This document shows positions 1-8,244 of a DNA stretch of 64,000 nt, piece by piece. The first letter of the stretch is position 1, and every line of letters starts with the position of its first letter. Source of the stretch: JAZOXB01 sp040096185. GTDB taxonomy: Bacteria > Bacillota > Clostridia > Oscillospirales > Oscillospiraceae. Both the position numbers and the translations under genes were made by a program. The DNA lies in contig NZ_JBBMFF010000205.1 in assembly GCF_040096185.1 (NCBI RefSeq), positions 5,666 through 69,665 on the forward strand, written 5' to 3'. The notes beneath the pieces were generated by a model. It did no database searches, was not told the origin of the DNA, and worked only from the letters and a program-made list of their open reading frames with translations.

Positions 1-1880
1 CGCTGCACATAGACGGAGGCGTTCGTCAGGTGCAGGTCATGCACTCTGGCCGTGTTGGCCAGCACATCGAAGAAGCCCGCAGAAACCAGCTTGGAGGGCG
101 CATCGGCCGTGCCGATGGTCATGCCGGAGACGGTGTGATCACCGCCGTCGAACGTGCCGCCGAAGCTGTGGACCGGCGTCCACTCGCCGTTCAGGGCGAT
201 GTCGGCCGTCAGGACGAAGCAGACGTTCGTCGTCACGAGCTTCCCGGCCTGCGTGGCCTCGGCAAAGGCGCGCAGCTGCGCTTCCGTCGCGATCTGATAG
301 GGATCGCCGACCGAGCCGTCGCCGCCTGCGAAGTAATCCGGCTCTTCCGGCGTGACGGAGCCGCCCGCCGTGGGCAGCAGCGCGCCGTCCGCATTGCGCT
401 CCCATGTGCACCAGCCGTTTTCCGTCATGCTCAGCAGGCTGTCGAGCGTGATGTCGCCGGTCAGCAGGGATTCGGACTTGAAGTAGGCCTGGCCCTTTGC
501 CAGCTCCTCCGGCGTCAGGGCCGCGGTGAGCTTGTTCAGAAGCGTCTCGGAGGCGATCTCGGCGGCCGTCAGACCCTCGCAGTGATCGTTGTCGCTCTCG
601 CTGTAGTTCAGCACGTCGTAACCGACGGCCAGCGGCGTCGAGACCTCGCCGTCATAATAGGTCTGCTTCTCTTCCTTGTTGAAATAGCAGTTGTAGGCCG
701 CAGACAGAGCCGACGGAGAACCGACGACACCGCCGACCGGCACATCCGCGCCGTCGTCATAGGACATGGCGTCCATATGGATGCGGCTGGAGGAATAGCT
801 GGCATAGACCGCGCCGGAGCTGTAGCCCACAACGCCGCCCGCGCCGTACATCATGGAGGTGTTGCCGTAGTTTGCCACGGAGCCGAGGGCCGCGCAGTTC
901 ACAACGGCGGAGTTGTTGCCGGTATCGCCGACGATGCCGCCGACGAAGCTGTCAGAGCTGCCCTTGGCATAGACGACAACGTTCGTCCAGCTGTTGCAGA
1001 TGAGGCTCTTGATGCCGATGCTGCCGACGAGGCCGCCGACGTAGGAATAATAGGGAGAAGTCGTATCGCTGTAGATCGTGCCGGTCGCCCAGCAGCTCTC
1101 GACGATGCTGTTCTCGCTGATCCCGGCCGCCAGAAGGCCGACGCTCGGGTCCGTCGTGGTCTTGTTGTAGATCGCGGCGTTGATAACGCCGACGTTGCGG
1201 ATGGCAGCGCCCTTGCCTACCGAGCCGAAGAGGCCTGCCTCCGTATAGGAAGCCTTCTCGCTCTCCGAGCCGATGGTCATACCGGTGATCGTATGATAGT
1301 TGCCGTTGAAGCTGCCGTTGAACGAGCCCGTCGCGCCGATGGGCGTCCACGCAGTCCCGGTCAGGTCCAGATCGGCATCCAGACTGATGTACTGGCCCTC
1401 ATAGCCCGTGCCGCCGTTGACGGCTGCGGCAAAGGCCTGCAGCTGCGCGGCCGTGCGGATGAGATACGGGTCGCTCTTCGTGCCGCTGCCGGACGCGAAG
1501 ACCGGAGTCTCCTTCGATTCGGCCTGACGGAACACGTCCTTCGCAGCTTCCTTGATGGCATTGCTGCTCAGGGTCGCGCCGGTCACGGCGTCGAGCTTTT
1601 CGACCTGCTCCGGGGTCTGCAGACCGACGAGCCGGTCAAGAAGCACCTTGGCCTTTTCCCAATAGCGGGCAGTTTCCGAATGGGTCACATTGTCCACGCT
1701 CGCGATCGCGCCGTTCGTCAGCGTGAGCGTCAGCGCCACAGACCCGTTGCGGCCCGTACCCGTACCGGTGTAGGTGCCGCTCTCGTAGGTCGCCGCGACA
1801 GCCGGAGCGACACAGCCGAGCACCAGAAGCACGGACAGCGCCACCGCCAGCAGGCGGCGAGTCACACGATGTTTTGTCAT
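1..1880 (-). CDS. FMN-binding plus GLUG-repeat exported protein, 3' end cut by window edge
   Basis: The frame starts at an ATG ending at 1880 behind a clear AGGAGG and stays open to the left edge (at least 626 codons). A signal peptide covers about residues 1-30. A FMN_bind domain follows at about 31-110 and ends in DAVTGATLSS (residues 97-106), the flavinylation motif in which the threonine of GAT receives FMN from ApbE. Known role of the family: extracytoplasmic electron-transfer flavoproteins. The rest consists of GLUG-type repeats (AGLFGS, YVGGLVGS and similar) interrupted by 'GDPYQIATEAQLRAFA'-like adhesin segments. Cell-wall anchoring, if any, would lie beyond the edge. Inference: a surface redox protein or a flavin-decorated adhesin; ApbE is not in the window. 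Confidence 0.8.
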   Translation of the reverse strand, partial: MTKHRVTRRLLAVALSVLLVLGCVAPAVAATYESGTYTGTGTGRNGSVALTLTLTNGAIASVDNVTHSETARYWEKAKVLLDRLVGLQTPEQVEKLDAVTGATLSSNAIKEAAKDVFRQAESKETPVFASGSGTKSDPYLIRTAAQLQAFAAAVNGGTGYEGQYISLDADLDLTGTAWTPIGATGSFNGSFNGNYHTITGMTIGSESEKASYTEAGLFGSVGKGAAIRNVGVINAAIYNKTTTDPSVGLLAAGISENSIVESCWATGTIYSDTTSPYYSYVGGLVGSIGIKSLICNSWTNVVVYAKGSSDSFVGGIVGDTGNNSAVVNCAALGSVANYGNTSMMYGAGGVVGYSSGAVYASYSSSRIHMDAMSYDDGADVPVGGVVGSPSALSAAYNCYFNKEEKQTYYDGEVSTPLAVGYDVLNYSESDNDHCEGLTAAEIASETLLNKLTAALTPEELAKGQAYFKSESLLTGDITLDSLLSMTENGWCTWERNADGALLPTAGGSVTPEEPDYFAGGDGSVGDPYQIATEAQLRAFAEATQAGKLVTTNVCFVLTADIALNGEWTPVHSFGGTFDGGDHTVSGMTIGTADAPSKLVSAGFFDVLANTARVHDLHLTNASVYVQ

Positions 1881-1907
1881 CTCTTGGGTTTCCTCCTTTT
1901 TTTATTT

Positions 1908-1980
1908 GGCAACACCGCATAATTTGGCCTTCGCCGGATATTTTTCGCCGAATGCTCTCGCTGAATTGTGCGGTGCTGCC
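1908..1980. repeat. Dispersed palindromic repeat, copy 1
   Basis: A 73-bp imperfect palindrome whose arms (1908-1924 and 1964-1980) pair at 15 of 17 positions around the core CACCGCA. It lies just upstream of the FMN-binding gene's ribosome site. The same sequence, inverted, recurs at 41501-41564, sharing GCAACACCGCA, GCCGAATGCTCT and GTGCGGTGC blocks. It resembles a REP or MITE-type element; no coding content is seen. Confidence 0.7.
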
Positions 1981-1982
1981 TT

Positions 1983-2014
1983 AAAAAACGGACCAAAAAA
2001 TTGATCCGATTTTT
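1983..2014 (-). terminator. Intrinsic terminator of the SLH protease gene
   Basis: On the minus strand a GC stem (CGGATC/GGTCCG) is flanked by A and T runs and ends in TTTTTT, directly after the TGA stop. Confidence 0.65.
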
Positions 2015-4911
2015 CAGATTTCCTTCGTCAGCTGCCGGTACAGCAGCGTGACGATCTGCGCGCGGGTGCACAGGTCATCCGGGCTGAAGCAGCCGCTGCC
2101 CGTGCCGTTCGTAACGTTGTTCTCCGCCGCCCAGGCAACGGCCGCGGCATAGTAGCTGTCCGCCGGGACATCGGCAAAGGCCGTATTGCCGGAGGGCTCC
2201 GGCTCCCCTGCCGCACGCCACAGGAACGTGACGATCTGTGCGCGCGTGCACGGGGCATCCGGGCTGAAGCAGCCGCTGCCCGTGCCGTTCGTAACGTTGT
2301 TCTCCGCCGCCCAGGCAACAGCCGCAGCATAGTAGCTGTCCGCCGGAACATCGGCAAACGCCGTATTGCCGGAGGACTCGGGCATCCCGGCAGCACGCCA
2401 CAGGAACGTGACGGCCTGCGCGCGGGTGCAGGACAGGTCCGGCGAGAACGTCGTCTCCGACGTGCCGTTCACCACGCCGTGGGACAGGCCCCAGACGACG
2501 GCGTCATAGTAATAGGCATCCTCCGGCACATCCCGGAACGGGAGCTGCATCACTTCGCCGCAGCGGACGCAGAGGCCGTTCACGACCTCGTGGCCCAGCG
2601 GCTCCAGCGGCTGGCGGCGCAGTTCGCCGCAGATCGTGCAGCGGAAGTCGATCCAGCCCGACATGGTGCAAGTCGGCTCGCGACGGCCCGTTTCGACCAG
2701 CTGATGATCATGCATCTTCGGCTGCGTCGTATACCACAGGCTGCTCGTCTCGCCGCGGTAGACCGTCAGCGGAGTCTTCGTCTTGGCATAGCAGCGGAAG
2801 CAGCCCGCATCCGCATCATACTGCAGCGTGCGGCTGAGATAGCGCGCGCTGCGGATCGTCATATGACCGTCCTCCATGGAAATGACCCAGCGGGACAGCG
2901 ACGTTCCGGCGTCCTGCGCCGTGTTGAGCTGCTCGCTGTTCGAGCGGCAGGCCAGATAGACCGCGTCGGAAGTACCGCCGAGGCGGATGGCATACTGCTC
3001 CGTGCCTGCGGCACGCTCGATCTGTACAACGACCGCAGCGGAAACGCCGCGCAGCGCGCCGTCCTCCTCTGCAAGCCCGGCATCGGCAAACGGGACTGCC
3101 GCCTCGCTGCTGCCGAGCGCCGCGCCCGTGACCGAGCCGTCGCACAGGAGGGCGCGGCCCGCAGCGGAAAGCACATAGGTGCCGCTCCAGTCCTCCGGGG
3201 CCTCCGTCAGCTCGTGGAAGGCAGGCGTCGTTCCGGCCGGAGTCGCAAAATAGCGATAGACGGCGTAAAGTGTCTGCTTCGGCTGCTCAACAGGCAGCTC
3301 GCTTCCGGCGCGGAGATAGGCCATGCTCTCAATCGGCTCCGCCTGCTCCTGCAGGGACCAACCGGCGAAGGAATAGTCCTGCGCATCCGCTGCCGGGGTC
3401 CCGGCGGGCAGCGGCAGGGGCTCCGCATCCCCGACATAGCTCTGGATATCCGCCTGCATGACACCGTTCGGCACGGCAAAGTGCAGCACAGCTGGCGTCT
3501 TGGCAGAGAAGTGGATCGTGATCGTGCAGTCCGCGCGCAGGGACGAGATGCGGAACAGGTCGCCCTCCTGCGTCACAACAGCGGCCCCCTCCGGGGTGAC
3601 CGTTGCGCCGTCGGCATAGTAGCCGCGGGCCGGGACGGCCGTGACCGTCATGCCCTTCTGGACGACCGTTCCGGCCGTTTCCGGGGCGTCCGTCGTCACG
3701 GTCGCGGTGAAGCTCTCCAGCAGGCTCCAGACGGAGCTGACCTCCTGCACGGCGTCGACCTTGCCGTGACCGGGATAGGCGTCCTCCGCCGAGACGACGA
3801 TGGGGAAGGCTGCATGCTTCCGCACGGCTTCCTCCAGCGATGCGGCGGTCTGGGAGGAATCGCTGCCCAGAATGGCGGGCGAGCAGTCCCAGTTGCCGTA
3901 GCGGGCCTTCATGGTGCGGATAGACTCCGCGACCGTGCCGCCCTGCAGCAGCTTGTTGAAAAATTCCTCTTCAAAGCAGTAATCGCCGATAAAGGTAACG
4001 GACTGGCTGTAGCCGTAGACGACACCGGCGCCCGCATCCATAAGCGGACCCTCAAGGCCGTCCGTCGCCATGCCGAGACAGATCGCCATCCAAACAAGGC
4101 CGCCGTTGGCGGGCTTGTCCATATGGTTGGCAATGACCGTACCGTCGACCTCGTAATAGCGCATGCCGTTGATGCCGCTTCCGCCGTAGACGGCGTGGCC
4201 GCCGGCATAGTCCTCGGTCGTCAGGCCCTCGCCGCTCTGCAGGCAGAGGTAGGACGTCGTCGCTTTGGAGGTGTAGTCCTCATTGTCGCCGGTATAGTCC
4301 GTGGTGCCGTGGCTGTCAAACAGGATAACGCCGCCGGACTCGACCGCGTCGGCAATGGCGTCGACCGTCGCGGCCTCCGTCTTATAATAGTAGAACGTGC
4401 CCTCGGACTTCGCGGCGATGCGTTGGCCCTCTTCGTAATACTGGCGCGTGAATGAGCTGTCCAGACCGTAGTACGGCTGGAAGAGATACACGTCGCGCCC
4501 GTGCTGCACGCCGCGCAGGGCGGGAATGCTTTCCAGCGTTTCCGTCTGCGCCGGTTCCTGCGCACGCTCGCTGATGCGCTCGAGCTGCGGGTTATACGAG
4601 CAGGTGATGCCCGCATCCGTCTGCCAGGTCACGCAGCTGCCGTTCGCAGAGACCGTGCCCGGCCGGACGCCGTCGGCTGTCTCCAGCCAATCGCAGAGCG
4701 CCCCGGTGTCGGCCGCACCCGCCGTGCCGCCGTTCGTGCCGTCCGCCGACGGCAGCGAGGCAAAGATCGCGTCGGCCGCGGCATAATCGGCAGCCGTCAG
4801 CTCCCGCGGCTCCGCCTGCCCGCCCGGTGCTGCCGAAGCGGCGGTGCACAGCGAGAACAGCACGGCCACGGATGCCAGCAGAGCCAGAAGCCGTTTCCAT
4901 CGATTCAACAT
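2014..4911 (-). CDS. SLH-anchored clan-CD-like cysteine protease
   Basis: 965 residues, ATG at 4911 behind AGGAGG. The signal peptide (about 1-28) ends in AAASA. The catalytic region at about 130-350 has a hydrophobic strand ending in DSHG (His201) and a second one ending in WMAICLG (Cys278), the His-Gly and hydrophobic-Cys arrangement of caspase/gingipain/clostripain-type clan CD peptidases. Beta-rich segments follow, then cysteine pairs (CTxxG, CTIC, CVRC at about 735-780) that look like a small zinc knuckle, and three SLH domains (about 789-960) for attachment to secondary cell-wall polymer. The protease assignment rests on motif arrangement, not on a family I can name with certainty. The leader carries two matching dyads (4935-5039). 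Confidence 0.7.
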   Translation of the reverse strand: MLNRWKRLLALLASVAVLFSLCTAASAAPGGQAEPRELTAADYAAADAIFASLPSADGTNGGTAGAADTGALCDWLETADGVRPGTVSANGSCVTWQTDAGITCSYNPQLERISERAQEPAQTETLESIPALRGVQHGRDVYLFQPYYGLDSSFTRQYYEEGQRIAAKSEGTFYYYKTEAATVDAIADAVESGGVILFDSHGTTDYTGDNEDYTSKATTSYLCLQSGEGLTTEDYAGGHAVYGGSGINGMRYYEVDGTVIANHMDKPANGGLVWMAICLGMATDGLEGPLMDAGAGVVYGYSQSVTFIGDYCFEEEFFNKLLQGGTVAESIRTMKARYGNWDCSPAILGSDSSQTAASLEEAVRKHAAFPIVVSAEDAYPGHGKVDAVQEVSSVWSLLESFTATVTTDAPETAGTVVQKGMTVTAVPARGYYADGATVTPEGAAVVTQEGDLFRISSLRADCTITIHFSAKTPAVLHFAVPNGVMQADIQSYVGDAEPLPLPAGTPAADAQDYSFAGWSLQEQAEPIESMAYLRAGSELPVEQPKQTLYAVYRYFATPAGTTPAFHELTEAPEDWSGTYVLSAAGRALLCDGSVTGAALGSSEAAVPFADAGLAEEDGALRGVSAAVVVQIERAAGTEQYAIRLGGTSDAVYLACRSNSEQLNTAQDAGTSLSRWVISMEDGHMTIRSARYLSRTLQYDADAGCFRCYAKTKTPLTVYRGETSSLWYTTQPKMHDHQLVETGRREPTCTMSGWIDFRCTICGELRRQPLEPLGHEVVNGLCVRCGEVMQLPFRDVPEDAYYYDAVVWGLSHGVVNGTSETTFSPDLSCTRAQAVTFLWRAAGMPESSGNTAFADVPADSYYAAAVAWAAENNVTNGTGSGCFSPDAPCTRAQIVTFLWRAAGEPEPSGNTAFADVPADSYYAAAVAWAAENNVTNGTGSGCFSPDDLCTRAQIVTLLYRQLTKEI
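2047..2380. repeat. Tandem near-identical SLH coding repeats (180-bp period)
   Basis: Bases 2047-2200 and 2227-2380 are about 93% identical and encode SLH domains 2 and 3 of the protease. The first SLH domain is clearly divergent. This indicates a recent internal duplication or gene conversion. Confidence 0.8.
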
Positions 4912-4934
4912 GCTATTTCCTCCTGTGAATTCTG

Positions 4935-5039
4935 GTTAGTCTTGCCTAACTCAAGGCCGCATCCCATCGCCGCATGCTCCGTCCGGAGGGGGTGGCCTCG
5001 CTTCCGTTCTGCCGCCGGTTTTGGTTAGTCAGCGCTAAC
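4935..5039. promoter_or_regulatory. Two GTTAG-N6-CTAAC dyads in the SLH protease leader
   Basis: Perfect 5-bp inverted repeats with 6-nt spacers at 4935-4950 and 5024-5039; both sit in the context TGGTTAGTC...CTAACTCA. They lie downstream of the promoter at 5110-5138, so they are in the transcribed leader, the proximal one just upstream of the ribosome site. They could be DNA operators (TTAG/CTAA half sites recall DtxR/IdeR-type metal regulators, but the spacing is different) or paired RNA hairpins. The regulator is unknown. Confidence 0.5.
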
Positions 5040-5109
5040 TCATGTTGGAAAGAAATCCGCCCAAAGGCGGTCCGGATATCCGGTTCTCATTTCCCGTATA
5101 TCCTAGTGT

Positions 5110-5138
5110 ATTTTACCGGAGACATCGGGTATTGTCAA
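5110..5138 (-). promoter_or_regulatory. Sigma-A promoter of the SLH protease
   Basis: TTGACA (5133-5138), 17-bp spacer, TAAAAT (5110-5115) on the minus strand. It gives a leader of about 190 nt. Confidence 0.75.
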
Positions 5139-5159
5139 GATGGATTTGTGTAAAATTTT

Positions 5160-5188
5160 CCTGCGGCGAACACCCGGTTCGCCGCAGG
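5160..5188 (-). terminator. Terminator after alr
   Basis: A perfect 11-bp stem (CCTGCGGCGAA/TTCGCCGCAGG, 7-nt loop) just beyond the alr stop, followed on the minus strand by AAAATTTT. Confidence 0.7.
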
Positions 5189-5194
5189 TCAGAA

Positions 5195-6370
5195 TCAGAC
5201 AATATACTGCAGGACCTCGGTCTCGTCCTCGCCGTTGAGATAGATGCGCGGAATACGCTTGTTGATGCCGCACATCAGCTCATACGGGATGGTCCCAAGG
5301 CGGTTGGCAAGGCTCGTCACCTCGATGCTGTCGCCGCCATCCTCGCCGAAGACCGTGACGACGTCGCCGACCTTTGCCTCCGGCACGCGCGTGATATCGA
5401 CCATGCACATGTCCATGCAGATGCGGCCGACCTGCGGCACGCGCCTGCCATGCAGCAGGAACGACACGTTGCTCGAAAGGCTGCGCGGGAAACCGTCTGC
5501 ATAGCCGATGCCGACGACAGCGATGCGGGCCGGGTCCTCCGTCGTGTAGGTGCGGCCATAGCTGATCGTGATATTCGGCTCAAAGTCGCGGATCTGGAAG
5601 ATCGTGGAGCGCAGGGACATCACGGGCCGCAGATCGATCATGCCGCGCAGGTCCTCCGACGGGAGCACACCGTAGGTCGCGATGCCGGGGCGGACCATAT
5701 CGAGCGCATACTCGGGATAGAGAATGGTCGCGCCGCTGTTGCAGCAGTGGCGGATCTCCGGCTCGATGCCCACGCCCTTGAGGGCGCTCAGCATCTGCGT
5801 GAAGCGCTCGAACTGCGTATGCGTAAAATTCGCGTCGGCTCCGTCAATGGAATCCGCGACCGGGAAATGCATGAAAATTCCCTCGATGAGAAGCTTGGGC
5901 ATCTGCGCAACTTCCTTCAGCTCCTCGACCGTCTTCGGGTGGTCATAGGCAAAGAAGCCGAGACGCGACATGCCCGTATCCAACTTGATATGGACCTTGA
6001 GGCGGCGCTCTGAGCCCTTGAGCTCCTCGTGCAGCGCGCGGGCATACTCGAGGCTGTGGACCTCCTGCCGCAGTCCCATAGCGACCAGATCGCGCGCATA
6101 GGCAGGCGGCGTATAGCCCAGGATCAGGATGGGACGGCGGATGCCGCCGCGGCGGAGCTGCATGGCCTCCTCCAGATTGGAGACGGCAAGGAACTCCGCG
6201 CCCAGCTCACACAGATGGCGGCTGATGGGCACGGCACCGTGGCCGTAGGCGTCAGCCTTGACCACGCCGAGGAGGCGGCAGCCTGATGGGATCTTCGCCC
6301 GGAGCTGCTGGTAGTTATGATTCAGGTTGTCGAGCGAAATATCCGCCCAGGTTCTCTTTAAATAATCCAT
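5195..6370 (-). CDS. alr: Alanine racemase
   Basis: 391 residues, normal length. It interconverts L- and D-alanine for peptidoglycan, using PLP in the cytoplasm. The PLP lysine is Lys38 in VVKADAYGHG, and the catalytic tyrosine is in VGIGYADGFPR in the C-terminal beta domain; the conserved arginine-containing segments and MCMVDIT are also present. The ribosome site is weak (GGAAG). It is the last gene of an nnrD-lipoprotein-alr operon with gaps of 6 and 15 bp. B. subtilis has an equivalent arrangement in which alr follows a YdcC lipoprotein gene. Confidence 0.95.
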   Translation of the reverse strand: MDYLKRTWADISLDNLNHNYQQLRAKIPSGCRLLGVVKADAYGHGAVPISRHLCELGAEFLAVSNLEEAMQLRRGGIRRPILILGYTPPAYARDLVAMGLRQEVHSLEYARALHEELKGSERRLKVHIKLDTGMSRLGFFAYDHPKTVEELKEVAQMPKLLIEGIFMHFPVADSIDGADANFTHTQFERFTQMLSALKGVGIEPEIRHCCNSGATILYPEYALDMVRPGIATYGVLPSEDLRGMIDLRPVMSLRSTIFQIRDFEPNITISYGRTYTTEDPARIAVVGIGYADGFPRSLSSNVSFLLHGRRVPQVGRICMDMCMVDITRVPEAKVGDVVTVFGEDGGDSIEVTSLANRLGTIPYELMCGINKRIPRIYLNGEDETEVLQYIV

Positions 6371-6385
6371 GTAAATTTACTTCCG

Positions 6386-6955
6386 TTATTTCAGACTGAA
6401 CTCTGATATCGTCAAATTCAGAATACGCTGACCATTATAGCATACTTCCGCATAAATTGGTATGCCATTTTCAAACCAGGTGTCCACCTTGAGCATTTTT
6501 TCTTCATAATCCTTCTCATAGGTCGCGCGGAACCGGCCGTCCTCCTCACCGCCCGCGGCGAGATAGGCGGAGGACCAGCAATATGCCACGACGGCCGGAC
6601 CGGCCGCCGGAGCGAGCCTTCCGTTTGCCAACAGGCCGAAGTCCATCATCAGGCCGTCATAGGTGACGGTTCCTCCGGTCTCGTCCACCGCTGCGGTGAT
6701 TCCGGCCAGCGTCTCGGGCGCGGCGACGGTGAAGCGCGTCGGGCCGTTCACCTCTGTCTCGCAGTCGAGCGCAAACGGGACGACATAGTCTCCGTAATCT
6801 GCCGTCAGCTCCGCGCGGAAGCTGCAGCCCCCGGCCTGCACCAGCGAGGCGCGGAACGCGATGGCGGGCGAAATGCCCTCGTTTCTTCCTCCGCAGCCGC
6901 CGAGCAGCAGGCAGAGGCACATCATCAGTACGGCGCAGCCTCGCCGCACGCGCAT
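6386..6955 (-). CDS. LolA/YdcC-like lipoprotein
   Basis: 189 residues. The signal peptide ends in a lipobox, LLLGGC, with Cys21 as the lipidated residue, so it is membrane-anchored outside the cell. The mature part is a beta-rich domain of about 165 residues (EKDYEEKMLKVDTWFENG, YNGQRILNLTISEF near the end), consistent with the LolA-like fold of YdcC-type sporulation-associated lipoproteins. Direct similarity is weak by eye; the call leans on its position between nnrD and alr, which matches the acpS/ydcC/alr neighbourhood of Bacilli. AGGAGGGG lies only 2-3 nt before the ATG, so the start could be slightly further downstream. Confidence 0.6.
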   Translation of the reverse strand: MRVRRGCAVLMMCLCLLLGGCGGRNEGISPAIAFRASLVQAGGCSFRAELTADYGDYVVPFALDCETEVNGPTRFTVAAPETLAGITAAVDETGGTVTYDGLMMDFGLLANGRLAPAAGPAVVAYCWSSAYLAAGGEEDGRFRATYEKDYEEKMLKVDTWFENGIPIYAEVCYNGQRILNLTISEFSLK

Positions 6956-6961
6956 CCCCTC

Positions 6962-7816
6962 CTATGGCAATAGATATGGCAGCTCCGCCGCAACGTCCGA
7001 GGGCAGCAGGCCGTACTCCCCCATCCGGGCGGCGCAGCGGTCGGCCGCCGTTCCGTGGAGCCACGCAGCCGCAGCCGCTGCATGCACGGGCGGCAGGCCC
7101 TGCCCCAGCAGTGAGACGAGAATGCCCGCCAGCACGTCGCCGCTCCCGCCCGTAGCAAGGCCCGGATTGCCGCAGCGGTTCTCCCAGCGCTCGTCCGCGC
7201 CGCAGATGGCAGTCCGGTGTCCTTTGAGCAGCACCGTCGCGCCGGTCTTCTCCGCAAGCGCCGCAGCCGCGCCCATGCGGTCCTCCCCCGGCAGCCTGCC
7301 CATCAGGCGGCGGTATTCGCCGTCGTGCGGCGTGAGCACCACGGGACAGGCCGCGCCGCGCAGTACATCTATATGCCCCTCGAGCACGTTTATGCCATCG
7401 GCATCCACCACAACAGGGCAGGATGCATTGGCAAGCACAGCCTGCACGGCGGCAAACGTCCCGGCGCTTCTGCCCAAACCGCAGCCAATCAGACAGGCAT
7501 CGCAGCCGGAAAGCCGCGCCAGAATTTCCGGAACGGCGCTCTCTGCCAACATGCCGCCCTGCGCGAGAAGCGGGAACACCATCGGCTCGAGCAGCTTCCC
7601 CGCCACGATAGGATACACCGGCTCCGGCACGCCGACGAAGATCAGTCCTGCGCCGGACCGCGCCGCACCCATGGCCGCCAGCGCCGGAGCGCCCGTATAG
7701 CCGACGGCCCCGCACAGCAGCAGAATGCGGCCGAAATCGCCCTTGTGCGTCTCGCGCGCCCGCCGCGGGAGCCAGCCGCAGAGCCGCTCCGCGTCCATGA
7801 CCGAAATATCCGCCAT
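6962..7816 (-). CDS. nnrD: ADP/ATP-dependent NAD(P)H-hydrate dehydratase
   Basis: 284 residues from the ATG at 7816 behind GGGGGA. It repairs hydrated NADH/NADPH. The ribokinase-like YjeF C-terminal domain fills the protein: GDFGRILLLCG near residue 30, a VVDADG segment, LTPHDGEY, VLLKGHRT, and the catalytic GGSGDVLAGI near 220. The NnrE epimerase domain, often fused at the N-terminus, is absent. A longer open frame extends to 8098, but it would run through both divergent promoters, so the start at 7816 is preferred. First gene of the alr operon. Confidence 0.9.
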   Translation of the reverse strand: MADISVMDAERLCGWLPRRARETHKGDFGRILLLCGAVGYTGAPALAAMGAARSGAGLIFVGVPEPVYPIVAGKLLEPMVFPLLAQGGMLAESAVPEILARLSGCDACLIGCGLGRSAGTFAAVQAVLANASCPVVVDADGINVLEGHIDVLRGAACPVVLTPHDGEYRRLMGRLPGEDRMGAAAALAEKTGATVLLKGHRTAICGADERWENRCGNPGLATGGSGDVLAGILVSLLGQGLPPVHAAAAAAWLHGTAADRCAARMGEYGLLPSDVAAELPYLLP

Positions 7817-7859
7817 TTTTCTTTCCCCCATCTGCCGCAATGCGGCCTTTTTCGATATG

Positions 7860-7888
7860 ATTATAATGTACCGCAAAAAAATAGTCAA
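7860..7888 (-). promoter_or_regulatory. Sigma-A promoter of nnrD-lipoprotein-alr
   Basis: Minus strand TTGACT (7883-7888), 17 bp, TATAAT (7860-7865). Back to back with the pheS promoter; the -35 boxes are 18 bp apart. Confidence 0.85.
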
Positions 7889-7906
7889 ATCCCCGGCGGA
7901 TTTCCC

Positions 7907-7935
7907 TTGCAACCTTTGAAGAAATATGTTAAAAT
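7907..7935 (+). promoter_or_regulatory. Sigma-A promoter of the pheST T-box transcript
   Basis: TTGCAA (7907-7912), 17 bp, TAAAAT (7930-7935). Confidence 0.8.
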
Positions 7936-7941
7936 TTTGGC

Positions 7942-8210
7942 GATACAGAAGAAAAGCTGTGACCGGGCCGCCGGCTGCAGAATGCGGGCTCAGAGAGGGT
8001 GCGTTGCTGTGAGCACTCCCCGCAGGCAGTGCAGGCCTTCCCCCGCGAGCTTCCGGCTGAACGCCCTGCGGAGCATACGCTCCGCGGCAATTAGGCACGG
8101 ACGGGTCGCTCCGTTATCGGTTTGAGTGCGCCGTGTCAGCGGCGAATGGCGGGTGGTACCGCGGAAGTTCTGTCTTTCGTCCCCTTTCGGACGGAGGACT
8201 TTTTCTTTTC
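7942..8210 (+). promoter_or_regulatory. T-box riboswitch (tRNA-Phe responsive) upstream of pheST
   Basis: The leader contains the T-box bulge GGGTGGTACCGCGG at 8151-8164. It is followed by a terminator with an 11-bp stem (8172-8182 with 8189-8199, G-U pairs included) and a run of T. Uncharged tRNA pairing with the GGTAC region stabilises the antiterminator and permits readthrough into pheS. A TTC triplet at 8051-8053, on the 3' side of the predicted Stem I, is the best candidate for the Phe specifier, but I could not fold Stem I with certainty. Confidence 0.9.
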
Positions 8211-8244
8211 CTTGCAACATTTCTTTGCAAAAAGGAGAGCCAAC

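Noticed and set aside
30..1922. A 630-codon plus-strand frame over the FMN-binding gene
   Set aside because: Shadow frame; the opposite strand has a signal peptide, FMN_bind motif, GLUG repeats and a good ribosome site.
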